Source: Vulcanimicrobiota bacterium (lineage in GTDB: Bacteria > Vulcanimicrobiota > Vulcanimicrobiia > Vulcanimicrobiales > Vulcanimicrobiaceae). Taken from it: a DNA stretch of 19,576 nucleotides. The notes under the pieces were generated by a model. The model ran no database searches and was not told the DNA's origin. It worked only from the letters and a program-made list of their open reading frames with translations. How positions within the stretch are numbered: the stretch's first letter is position 1; each line of letters starts with the position of its first letter. Where the stretch lies: positions 1 to 19,576 of the forward strand of contig JAFARW010000209.1 in the NCBI GenBank assembly GCA_019245275.1, given 5' to 3'. This document shows, piece by piece, positions 1-6,845 of the stretch. Both the position numbers and the translations under genes were made by a program.

Positions 1-181
1 GCAGCGCATTGTGGCCGCCGCAGGAACGATGAAATCGGCAAAAAGCGACCGAAGATGAGCCGCGCGAGACTTGATTAGAGGTTTCCAAATAAACTCCGAT
101 CTCTGAGAAAGATGAAATCTGAAGGCGCGCGGCACCTGCGGTGAAAGGGAACCGATAGCGGGCAACGTATCACGCACCCCC

Positions 182-1528
182 ATGCTGAGTCCCGCGGCAC
201 ATCGGTTCGCAGCGGACGCTGCATCAGATTCGCCTGTCACACACCGAACCGTCGCGGTATTCGCGGAGTATTTTCCGCCGTACATCGGCTCCGATCGGCG
301 TCTCTTTCATCTCGTCGAAAATTTGCAGCGTTGGCGTCCGGAGTATCTGATCACGCCGCCGTTGCGCGTGATCACGCGCCGTTGCGAACCGGCGCTTCTC
401 CCATATGCGGAGAGTTTTCGCGATTCGGATAGCACCGTCTACTTCGGCGGCATTCGGGGCAGCTACCTCAGCTTGCCGCGTTTTATCCATCATCTGTATA
501 CGCGCGGAGGACTGCGCCTTCAACTCGCTTACGCACTGTCGATTCCGATGCTCGTTCGAAAGGCGTTGCGCCGCATCGAGAAGATGCGCCCGGCGGCGAT
601 CGTCGTCGGCCATCCGAGCTTCATTACCGGAGTCGTCGGCATTCTCTGTGCGAAGTTAGCGCGACTTCCCGTATTGCTTGATTATCCCGACGCGTGGACG
701 CCGCTCGCCGTCGAAACGTCCGGACACCGAGGTAAGTGGATTCCAAAAGTGATGCGATACATCGAGCGCTTCGTCGCACGCCGGCCCAATCGCATCACCT
801 GTATCACGCATCTGCTCGCGAAGAGCGTTCGCGACGACGGTGCCACGGCACCGATTGCTATCGTGCCGAACGGCGTCGATCTGCGAAACTTCCCCGAACG
901 CAATGGTGCGACTCGTACGAGTGGTTCGTTTCGCGTTCTCTATTCGGGCCGACTCGAGAAGTGGGCCGGTACGGATGACTTGGTCGGCGTCATCGACCGC
1001 GTCTGCTCGCGCATCGGGCATCGTGCACACTTTATGTTCGTCGGCGACGGCGGCGGCGCAAGCGATCTGCGCAGGGACATCGCGGCGCGCGATCTCGATC
1101 GTTACTGCACTTTCTTTGGGTTTCAGCCGTACGAAGCGATGTCGGTGTTGCTCGCAAAGTGCGATTTGGCGGTTCTGCCATTTCCCGACACGGAGACGAC
1201 GCGAGTATCTCTGCCGTGCAAAATCTTTGAATACATGGCGATGGGAAAGCCCGTCATTGCCGCCGACTTGCCCGGTATACGCGAAGTGATGCCGGATCAG
1301 GCCGCGATCTGGATCAAGGACATCACGGCGGAGGCTTTAGCCGAGAAGATCATCGAGCTCGAACGCGATCCGCGGCATTGCGACCAGCTGGCCGAAGCGG
1401 GCTATCGCGTGGTTCGCAGCCACTTCTCGTGGGAGCTGCTCTCCACCGCATTCGAAAAAGAACTCGACATCCTCAGCCCGCGGCCGATCGAAAAATGTGC
1501 GCCGGCGTTGGAACTCGTCGCCTCATAG
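182..1528 (+). CDS. Glycosyltransferase family 4 (GT-B fold)
   Basis: The 448-residue protein has the layout of a retaining GT4 enzyme, which moves a sugar from a nucleotide donor to a glycan or lipid-linked acceptor at the inner face of the membrane. The N-terminal Rossmann half opens at about residue 23 (VAVFAEYFPP, with the usual early glycine at G36). The linker carries VPNGVDLRNF (228-237). The C-terminal donor domain begins with LYSGRLEKWAG (253-263) and holds the donor signature PCKIFEYMAMGKPVIA (345-360, with E350). The first Glu of the classic E-x7-E pair is not at its usual spacing, as in WbuB-like GT4 enzymes with an S-x-P-x-K-x-F-E-Y motif. There is no signal peptide or clear membrane helix, so it is probably peripheral. 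The ATG at 182 lacks a strong Shine-Dalgarno, so the first 20 residues are uncertain. Donor and acceptor cannot be read from sequence. The neighbouring acyltransferase suggests an envelope glycan. Confidence 0.9.
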   Translation: MLSPAAHRFAADAASDSPVTHRTVAVFAEYFPPYIGSDRRLFHLVENLQRWRPEYLITPPLRVITRRCEPALLPYAESFRDSDSTVYFGGIRGSYLSLPRFIHHLYTRGGLRLQLAYALSIPMLVRKALRRIEKMRPAAIVVGHPSFITGVVGILCAKLARLPVLLDYPDAWTPLAVETSGHRGKWIPKVMRYIERFVARRPNRITCITHLLAKSVRDDGATAPIAIVPNGVDLRNFPERNGATRTSGSFRVLYSGRLEKWAGTDDLVGVIDRVCSRIGHRAHFMFVGDGGGASDLRRDIAARDLDRYCTFFGFQPYEAMSVLLAKCDLAVLPFPDTETTRVSLPCKIFEYMAMGKPVIAADLPGIREVMPDQAAIWIKDITAEALAEKIIELERDPRHCDQLAEAGYRVVRSHFSWELLSTAFEKELDILSPRPIEKCAPALELVAS

Positions 1529-1545
1529 CAGCCGTTAAGAATCCA

Positions 1546-2004
1546 ATGAAGTTTTTACGCACGCTTGCCTGCGTTGCATTTTGCGCGCTTGGAGCGCAGG
1601 CGGCTCTTGCCGATCAGGGCATGGTCGTCGTTGCTAAAGGCGGCGCAAGCCCGCTGCTCCTTTGGGATGCCACACCGCTCGTGACGACGATCGTCACGAA
1701 TAAACAACCACGACCCGCCGCGATGCGAGACTTAGAGTCGCAAGCCATGCAAATTTTGGGCGACCGCGTGCGAGCGTTGCCGCGCGCTAAGACACTGACG
1801 ATCCGCATGATCTATCAAAAAACCGGAGCGGTCAGCCCCGTTTACGGTACTGCAACGTTCGAGGGTATCGAGCGAGTGTTCGAGTTGACGGCGCCGGCCA
1901 GCGACGCGCGTTTGCATGCGAAGCAGCTCGCTGATGCGTTAGGACACGGGAGCTTACCCGCGAGCCTTCACCTCAATGTAACCGGTGCGCTGCCCCCGAT
2001 GTAG
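1546..2004 (+). CDS. Small exported protein of unknown function
   Basis: A 152-residue protein follows the glycosyltransferase after 17 bases, so the two are probably co-transcribed. The reading frame is open further upstream, to 1378, but that part overlaps the glycosyltransferase. The ATG at 1546 gives a clear Sec signal peptide: a basic start (MKFLR), a hydrophobic core at about residues 6-20 and a signal peptidase I site after A-L-A at residue 22. The mature part is about 130 residues with no cysteine, no membrane helix and no motif I recognise. It looks like a mixed alpha/beta domain, with strand-like stretches such as TLTIRMIYQ and YGTATFEGIERVFELT. It ends 12 bases before the stop of a convergent gene, with no obvious terminator between them. 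I assign no function. Location is likely periplasmic or secreted. Confidence 0.75.
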   Translation: MKFLRTLACVAFCALGAQAALADQGMVVVAKGGASPLLLWDATPLVTTIVTNKQPRPAAMRDLESQAMQILGDRVRALPRAKTLTIRMIYQKTGAVSPVYGTATFEGIERVFELTAPASDARLHAKQLADALGHGSLPASLHLNVTGALPPM

Positions 2005-2016
2005 CAGTCCGCGCAT

Positions 2017-2412
2017 TCATGGTAGCGCCTTCGAGCGCAACAGACTCCATAGACCATACGCTGAGAGCGTGAGCGACAAAAGAGAAACAACCGCAAGCGC
2101 GAGCAGCGTCCAGACGAAGAAAAACGCTCCGCTCAATTTGCCGATCTCGACCCCCGCGAGGCCCCCGGCGCCCGTCAGGTGGGTCACGAAAATGGTCAGC
2201 CCGGCTAGCGATCCGAGCAGCATGATAATATGCCCCACCCGACGTTCGGGCAGCACCACCGTTCCGTACAGCCAAACTGCAAGAATGGCTACCATAAGGA
2301 GGTTTGGCGCGACGCCTTTTTCCGACCCGTATACGATGTCATCCACCAGATGAAATGATGCGAGAAGGATCGAGAGCAGCGACGTTATCGGCAATACGGG
2401 GTTTCGCTTCAC
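2017..2412 (-). CDS. Four-helix integral membrane protein, unknown function
   Basis: This 131-residue, very hydrophobic protein has about four membrane segments, near residues 7-27, 37-54, 60-80 and 95-124. Polar residues that stand out in or at the helices are H21, D24 and D25 (HLVDD) and H78. It starts at a GTG at 2412, supported by an AGAAGG ribosome binding site 8 bases upstream. The start lies 63 bases after the MBOAT acyltransferase stop on the same strand, so it may be the third gene of that transcript. I do not recognise a family. Given the context it could be an accessory membrane subunit of the acylation system or an unrelated small membrane protein; the sequence does not decide. 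Confidence 0.7.
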   Translation of the reverse strand: MKRNPVLPITSLLSILLASFHLVDDIVYGSEKGVAPNLLMVAILAVWLYGTVVLPERRVGHIIMLLGSLAGLTIFVTHLTGAGGLAGVEIGKLSGAFFFVWTLLALAVVSLLSLTLSAYGLWSLLRSKALP

Positions 2413-2475
2413 GCAGAACGCCTTCTTAACGCTGCTCGCGCTTTTCCCTGGACAAGATCATGCCACGAGCAACGA

Positions 2476-3669
2476 CTAGAACAGATTTCGATAGACCGTT
2501 GCCGCCGTCGCTAACGACGGCGAGGCAAAGAGCACCCAGCCGAGAGTCACAAAGGCAAACGTCGCGGCCACGCTGACGTAGTTCAAAGCTGCCAATGATC
2601 CGAGCCGCGCGAGAATGTCTTTGGGAACGATCAAACTGTACGCGCGATGGATCGCCAGTCCGGAGCCTTGGAAGAGTCCCCACACGACGAAGTGCCAGTT
2701 GGCACCGTGCCACAATCCGGCAATCGCCATCACGAGCGTCAGATTGAAGAGCACTCTCCCCAGTTTGCGCCGGCTGCCGCCGAGCGGAATGAAGACGTAG
2801 TCGCGGATCCAGGAGCTCAGCGAGATGTGCCAGCGCTGCCAGAAGTTTGAGATGTTACGCGCCCAATACGGCCGATCGAAGTTCTCGACGATGCGAAAGC
2901 CGAGCAACTCTGCAAGGCCGATTGCGATGTCGGAATAACCAGTAAAGTCGAAGTAGATCTTTACCGAATAGGCTAGCGCCCCGATCCAATAGTCTCCGCT
3001 ACCGTATGGCGGTCCCGGCGTAAGCAACGGCTGTGTCAGCGGGTTCATCGAGTCGGCGATGATGCTTTTCTTGGCCAATCCCAACAGCACTCGGTAGAGT
3101 CCCGCCGCCCACTGCAACGAATGGACGTGAGCGAAACGACGCAACTGCGGGGCGAAGTTCTGAAAACGCTTGATTGGTCCAGCGACCATCGTCGGAAAAA
3201 AGAGCGCGAAGACAAAGAACTCGATGGTCTTAAACTTCTCGATCTTTCCGTAGTAGACGTCGACTAAAAAGTGGATGAACTCAAAGGTAAAGAACGAGAT
3301 CGCAAGCGGCACGATGAGGTTTGCGAGGACGCCGCCGCAGCCGCTGTGACACACTCCCAGCGTCGTGCCGAAGAGTTTACCGTACTTGAAGAACCCCAGG
3401 ACGCCGACATTCGCGGCGACGCCGAGCGCGAGGATCCACTTTCGCTTCGTGCGTTTCTCCGCCGGCGTTCGAACGAGCAGCGTCGCGGTGGACCATGTGA
3501 CGACGGCCAGTGCCAGGACAAGCAAGATATATACCGGCACCGACGCGATGTAGAAGACGATCCCGGCTGCGATTAAGAACGCGTTGCGAACCCAAATGCT
3601 GCGCACACGTGAATACAGCGCAAAGAGCACGACCGCGAAGAGTGCGAACAGCCAGGTATTAAATATCAT
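2476..3669 (-). CDS. MBOAT family membrane-bound O-acyltransferase (DltB/AlgI-like)
   Basis: The 397-residue polytopic protein carries the defining MBOAT features. NFWQRWHISLSSWIRDY (275-291) contains the conserved H281 and leads into the re-entrant FIPLGG segment. The catalytic-type histidine H321 sits in GLWHGANWHFVVWG (318-331). FFPTMVAGPI (157-166) and YFDFTGYSDIAIGLAELLGF (239-258) are further family blocks. MBOAT proteins of this branch take an acyl group from a cytoplasmic thioester (acetyl-CoA, or D-alanyl-DltC in DltB) and pass it through the membrane to an envelope polymer. The length is nearer DltB (about 400) than AlgI (about 470-520). Its ATG directly abuts the stop of the upstream 81-residue gene, so translation is probably coupled. 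That gene product ends in a DltX-like motif. No carrier protein, adenylation enzyme or SGNH acyltransferase lies in the window, so the acyl donor and target are unknown. Confidence 0.93.
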   Translation of the reverse strand: MIFNTWLFALFAVVLFALYSRVRSIWVRNAFLIAAGIVFYIASVPVYILLVLALAVVTWSTATLLVRTPAEKRTKRKWILALGVAANVGVLGFFKYGKLFGTTLGVCHSGCGGVLANLIVPLAISFFTFEFIHFLVDVYYGKIEKFKTIEFFVFALFFPTMVAGPIKRFQNFAPQLRRFAHVHSLQWAAGLYRVLLGLAKKSIIADSMNPLTQPLLTPGPPYGSGDYWIGALAYSVKIYFDFTGYSDIAIGLAELLGFRIVENFDRPYWARNISNFWQRWHISLSSWIRDYVFIPLGGSRRKLGRVLFNLTLVMAIAGLWHGANWHFVVWGLFQGSGLAIHRAYSLIVPKDILARLGSLAALNYVSVAATFAFVTLGWVLFASPSLATAATVYRNLF

Positions 3670-3915
3670 CTAGAAATCTGTGTAGATGAAATGCGACTCC
3701 GTCGACGGGCTTAGCACGACGGATGCGACGATCACCAAGAAGAGCACGATTCCGAAGACGATCTTGCCGCCGACGGGCGAACTGACGAGCGGCCAAATGC
3801 GGCTGGTTGTCAGATACCACGCCGCGCTAAGCGCATCCGCAGTACCGACGTCCGTGACGGTCTGAGATGTCTCCCAGTCGCCTTGCGAGCGCTTCATGAA
3901 TTCTTTGCTGTCCAT
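3670..3915 (-). CDS. DltX-like single-pass membrane protein, putative acyl-relay partner of the MBOAT
   Basis: The 81-residue protein has a polar N-terminal part (1-49), one strongly hydrophobic helix (about 50-69) with K51 at its inner edge, and a 12-residue external tail. The charge pattern predicts N-in, C-out. The last six residues are F76-I77-Y78-T79-D80-F81, matching F-x-Y-x-x-F exactly at the C-terminus. In Firmicutes, DltX is a single-pass partner of the MBOAT DltB, and the tyrosine of that same C-terminal motif carries the acyl group across to the acceptor system. Here the gene immediately precedes an MBOAT gene, stop to start with no gap, as expected for a stoichiometric partner. 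The cytoplasmic N-terminal extension of about 45 residues is longer than in DltX (about 50 residues in total). Visible: motif, topology, adjacency. Inferred: Y78 is an acyl-carrying residue. The start ATG at 3915 could be replaced by Met7. Confidence 0.78.
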   Translation of the reverse strand: MDSKEFMKRSQGDWETSQTVTDVGTADALSAAWYLTTSRIWPLVSSPVGGKIVFGIVLFLVIVASVVLSPSTESHFIYTDF

Positions 3916-3923
3916 AGAAGTTG

Positions 3924-3942
3924 GCCGACCTTTAATGTCGGC
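3924..3942 (-). promoter_or_regulatory. Leader hairpin upstream of the DltX-like gene
   Basis: A 6-bp perfect inverted repeat (GCCGAC / GTCGGC, 7-base loop) lies 8 bases upstream of the DltX-like start. On the minus strand, the A-rich part of the loop and the adjoining stem base form AAAGG, the only Shine-Dalgarno-like stretch before the ATG, about 13 bases away. The hairpin could partly mask ribosome access. It is short and may be coincidental. Confidence 0.25.
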
Positions 3943-3998
3943 AGCGGCAGCACCCTCCCCTCCGCAAGACGCGCGCTACGCTAAAGAGAACGTGCGCA

Positions 3999-5210
3999 AT
4001 GATGGAGTCTAAGCGTCCGGAAACGATCGTCATTCACGCCGACGCCCCTTTGCAATCGACGAGCGCCGTTGCGCCGCCGATCTTTCAGACGTCAACGTTC
4101 AAAGCGCAAACCGACGACGAGTACCTGCGCCTTGCGACGGAACCGCGCAACGATCGTTTCTACACCCGATACGGCAATCCGAATCACTCGCAAGTGGCGG
4201 CCGTCGTCGCGCAGCTCGAGGGAACGCAAGACGCGCTGATCTTCCCGTCGGGCATGGCGGCGCTCAGCGCCGCCGTCATGGCATTCTGCCGGCATGGCGA
4301 CCATGTAATCGCGCAGCAGCACATGTATGCAGGCACGCACAAGTTGCTCGAAGACATCCTGCGCCCCTTAGGAGTCGAGTGCACCTTTGTCGACCAAACC
4401 AACCTCGCCGAGTTCGCGCGCGCCTTATGCGACCGCACACGATTGGTCATGGTTGAAACGCCGAGCAACCCGTTGATGAAGATTACGGATTTGCAGGCGG
4501 TTGCTGACCTCGCGCGGGAGCACGGCGCGGCTACACTCGCCGACAACACGTTCGCAACGCCGATCAATCAGCGACCGCTCGACTTCGGCATCGATATCGC
4601 TATGCACAGCGCAACAAAATACTTGGGCGGACACTCTGACGTCTCAGCCGGCGTGCTTGCCGGACGCTCGGATGTGATCGAACGGATCTGGCCCTATGGT
4701 GTCAAGCTCGGATTCGCAACTAACGCGTTCGACAGTTGGCTGCTGTTGCGCGGCTTGCGAACGCTTGCCTTGCGCGTCGAACGTCAGAGTCACAATGCGC
4801 AAGCGATCGCCGCTTTTTTAGCATCGCGCCCGCAGATCTCAGCCGTACACTATCCGGGTCTGAAGAGTCATGCCCAACATGAGCTTGCCGCGCGCCAGAT
4901 GCGTCGCTTCGGCGGGATGCTTAGCTTTGAGCTTGCCGGAACGAGCGATCGAGTGGAACCCTTCATTCGTGGCCTGTCGTTGATTACGCGTGCCACGAGT
5001 CTCGGCGGCGTCGAATCGACGCTTGTCCATCAGAGCGCGATGTGGCGGAGTCTGATGAACGACGGGCAGCTCAAGGCGGCTGGAATTTCGCCGACGTTGA
5101 TTCGCTTGTCGACGGGCATCGAGCACATTGACGACCTCTTGGACGATCTGGGCCGCGCGCTTGGGACCAGGGGCGAAGCCCGCCTAGCGCAAACCAACGT
5201 GCGACTCTAA
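3999..5210 (+). CDS. Cys/Met metabolism PLP-dependent enzyme (O-succinylhomoserine sulfhydrylase / cystathionine gamma-synthase-lyase family)
   Basis: The 403-residue length fits the gamma-family of fold-type I PLP enzymes. Motifs in order: Y55-T-R57-Y-G-N-P (phosphate-binding YxRxxNP from the neighbouring subunit), F82-P-S-G-M (glycine-rich loop), M109-Y-A-G-T (Y110 stacks on PLP), ETPSNPLM (153-160), D182-N-T-F (aspartate to the pyridine nitrogen) and H203-S-A-T-K207 (Schiff-base lysine). Members act on O-activated homoserine, cystathionine or methionine in trans-sulfuration. The position equivalent to the methionine gamma-lyase cysteine appears to be G112, which argues for a sulfhydrylase or cystathionine enzyme rather than a typical gamma-lyase. 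The exact reaction is not decided. Two ATGs lie in tandem (3999 and 4002). It is divergent from the DltX-like gene across 83 bases and followed after 39 bases by a lipoprotein gene. Confidence 0.93.
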   Translation: MMESKRPETIVIHADAPLQSTSAVAPPIFQTSTFKAQTDDEYLRLATEPRNDRFYTRYGNPNHSQVAAVVAQLEGTQDALIFPSGMAALSAAVMAFCRHGDHVIAQQHMYAGTHKLLEDILRPLGVECTFVDQTNLAEFARALCDRTRLVMVETPSNPLMKITDLQAVADLAREHGAATLADNTFATPINQRPLDFGIDIAMHSATKYLGGHSDVSAGVLAGRSDVIERIWPYGVKLGFATNAFDSWLLLRGLRTLALRVERQSHNAQAIAAFLASRPQISAVHYPGLKSHAQHELAARQMRRFGGMLSFELAGTSDRVEPFIRGLSLITRATSLGGVESTLVHQSAMWRSLMNDGQLKAAGISPTLIRLSTGIEHIDDLLDDLGRALGTRGEARLAQTNVRL

Positions 5211-5249
5211 GCGACATTCCCGTGCTGTAGAAAGCAGGTCAACAACTCC

Positions 5250-6749
5250 ATGCGCACCCGCTCGCGTCTCGTTTTCAACGGTTTCGCGCTGCTCTTCGGA
5301 ACGCTGCTTGCAGTAGCGGCTTGCAGCAAAAACTCGGGTTCCGGATCGCTGCCGGCGCCGACTCCTACGCCGCCGACCAGCATCACGTTTAACGTCGCGG
5401 CGGGTGGCTCTTCGCAGCCGATCCCTGCATCGTTCGGATACACGGGCTCGATCATTTTCCCACCCGCCACTGCGGGCGCGGGCACGCCGTTCACAATCAC
5501 CGAAACCGGGCCGAACCCGCCTTCCGGCGCGCCGTCGCTTGGATTGCCGAACGCGCCGCTGCTCTACTTCAATTTCGTAGCTTCGAACAACGTAACGTTC
5601 ACCGGCTTCCCGGGGATCTCGATCACAATTCCGAGCAGCATCACGACGACCGGGCAACAGTTCTTCATCGCGTTCTTTGACACGACCAATCCGGCGGCGG
5701 GGTGGATCACGAACTACCGCGGCCCCGCCACGGTCAGCGGGCAAACGCTAACGTTCCCCGGCTCAAGCACGCCGTTTACGTTCAAAGCGGGCCAAAGCTA
5801 CGATTACGTTCTCTACGCCGTGCAGAAGGGTGCGACGCCGAGCCCGCCGCCGATCACGCGCTTCATCTATGTGTCAAATGGATCGAATGCCACCGGCATG
5901 CGCAATACGATCCTGATCTTCCCCGCCAACGCGAACGGCAACGTGCCACCGGCGGCAAACTTAAGCGGCGCGAGCACGCAACTGAACAATCCCAACGGTC
6001 TGGCGTTCGGAGTCGGAACGACGGGCGGTGTTCTCTACGTCGCCAACGGCGGCGGCACGATCACCGAGTACGCTCAACCGGCAATGGGGAATCAAGCGCC
6101 GCTCGTCGTCCTCGGCGGTGGAGCGTCGGGACTCGTCTCGCCGCAATTCGTTGCGAGCGACCTCTCAGGCCAAGTCTACGTGACGCAGAACGCCGCCACG
6201 GGCGGCGTGGACAGCGTGGAAGTCTTCCCGGCGAACGCCATGCTCGGAACCCCTCCGAAGCTGACGATCACGTCAGGCCTGAGCACGCCGATGGGCGTGG
6301 GTGCTGATGCGACCCCGAACTTCTACGTCGCGAACAACGGTTCGAACAGCGTCAACGAATACGACGCGACCGGTGCGCTGATCGCAACGATCTCCGGCGC
6401 CATGACAACGCTCAACAAGCCGACCGGGCTGTCCGTTGATGGAACGGGAGACGTCTTCGTCGCGCAGGCGACCAACTCGATCCTCGTCTTCAAAGGTCCG
6501 CTCGCAAAAGGCAACAACAACGTCGCGCCGTCACAGACGATCAGCGGCGGCAGCACCTTGCTGAACAGTCCAGCCGAATTGTGGCTCGACGGTCATATGA
6601 CACTGTACGTTGCGAACAATGGCACCGGATCGAACGCGAATGCGATCCTGACGTTCCCAAGCACGACGAGCGGCAACGTCTTCCCGCTGCAATTCATCAG
6701 CGGTTCGCTGACGCAAATCGCCCAACCGTTTGGAGTGGCGGCCTATTAG
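5250..6749 (+). CDS. Lipoprotein with N-terminal beta domain and six-bladed NHL-like beta-propeller
   Basis: The 499-residue protein begins with a lipoprotein signal peptide: basic start (MRTRSR), hydrophobic core, lipobox V-A-A-C with lipidated C25, then a Ser/Gly/Pro-rich tether (26-44, ending in PAPTPTPP). Residues 45-195 form a beta-rich domain with no family I can name. From about residue 204 to the end there are six imperfect repeats of 40-50 residues, each with a strand such as VLYVANGGG, NFYVANNGS or TLYVANNGT, then an I-x-x-[FY] strand, an [IL]-S-G strand and L-x-x-P-x-G-[LV]. This is the NHL/SMP-30-like propeller pattern, here six-bladed. The function is probably binding or scaffolding at the envelope; no catalytic residues are evident. 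The blades are degenerate protein repeats rather than recent DNA duplications. Transcription probably ends at the hairpins directly downstream. Confidence 0.85.
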   Translation: MRTRSRLVFNGFALLFGTLLAVAACSKNSGSGSLPAPTPTPPTSITFNVAAGGSSQPIPASFGYTGSIIFPPATAGAGTPFTITETGPNPPSGAPSLGLPNAPLLYFNFVASNNVTFTGFPGISITIPSSITTTGQQFFIAFFDTTNPAAGWITNYRGPATVSGQTLTFPGSSTPFTFKAGQSYDYVLYAVQKGATPSPPPITRFIYVSNGSNATGMRNTILIFPANANGNVPPAANLSGASTQLNNPNGLAFGVGTTGGVLYVANGGGTITEYAQPAMGNQAPLVVLGGGASGLVSPQFVASDLSGQVYVTQNAATGGVDSVEVFPANAMLGTPPKLTITSGLSTPMGVGADATPNFYVANNGSNSVNEYDATGALIATISGAMTTLNKPTGLSVDGTGDVFVAQATNSILVFKGPLAKGNNNVAPSQTISGGSTLLNSPAELWLDGHMTLYVANNGTGSNANAILTFPSTTSGNVFPLQFISGSLTQIAQPFGVAAY

Positions 6750-6751
6750 AT

Positions 6752-6779
6752 TCGAAGAAATTGCGAGCAATTTCTTCGA
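6752..6779. repeat. Perfect 13-bp inverted repeat directly after the lipoprotein stop
   Basis: The arms TCGAAGAAATTGC and GCAATTTCTTCGA (6752-6764 and 6767-6779) are exact reverse complements separated by two bases, forming a near-continuous palindrome 2 bases after the lipoprotein stop. In RNA the tip pairs must open to leave a tetraloop. There is no U-tract directly after it, so it is more likely a 3'-end-stabilising hairpin or protein site than a terminator on its own. Confidence 0.8.
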
Positions 6780-6794
6780 GATAGGATGCGGTAA

Positions 6795-6829
6795 AAATAG
6801 GAGTGGAGAGTAAATCCCCACTCCTATTT
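6795..6829. terminator. Bidirectional intrinsic terminator between convergent genes
   Basis: A 12-bp perfect stem (AAATAGGAGTGG at 6795-6806, CCACTCCTATTT at 6818-6829) encloses an 11-base loop. On the plus strand it runs into a T-rich tail (TTTCTTTTC). On the minus strand the A-run at 6793-6797 becomes TTTTT after the stem. It lies between the convergent lipoprotein and clpB genes, so it can end both transcripts. Confidence 0.88.
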
Positions 6830-6845
6830 CTTTTCTTCGCTATCT

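Noticed and set aside
1..181. Possible 3' end of an upstream gene and a tRNA-Sec gene near the Sec genes
   Set aside because: Two forward frames are open only to the stops at 56-58 and 76-78, too short to choose between or recognise. No T-arm GGTTCGAATCC-like motif or acceptor pairing is seen here or in other gaps, so no tRNA is called.
1200..1265. Loss of the first Glu of the GT4 E-x7-E motif as a sign of an inactive glycosyltransferase
   Set aside because: The S-L-P-C-K-I-F-E-Y-M-A form is normal for WbuB-like GT4 enzymes, so it is not evidence of inactivity.
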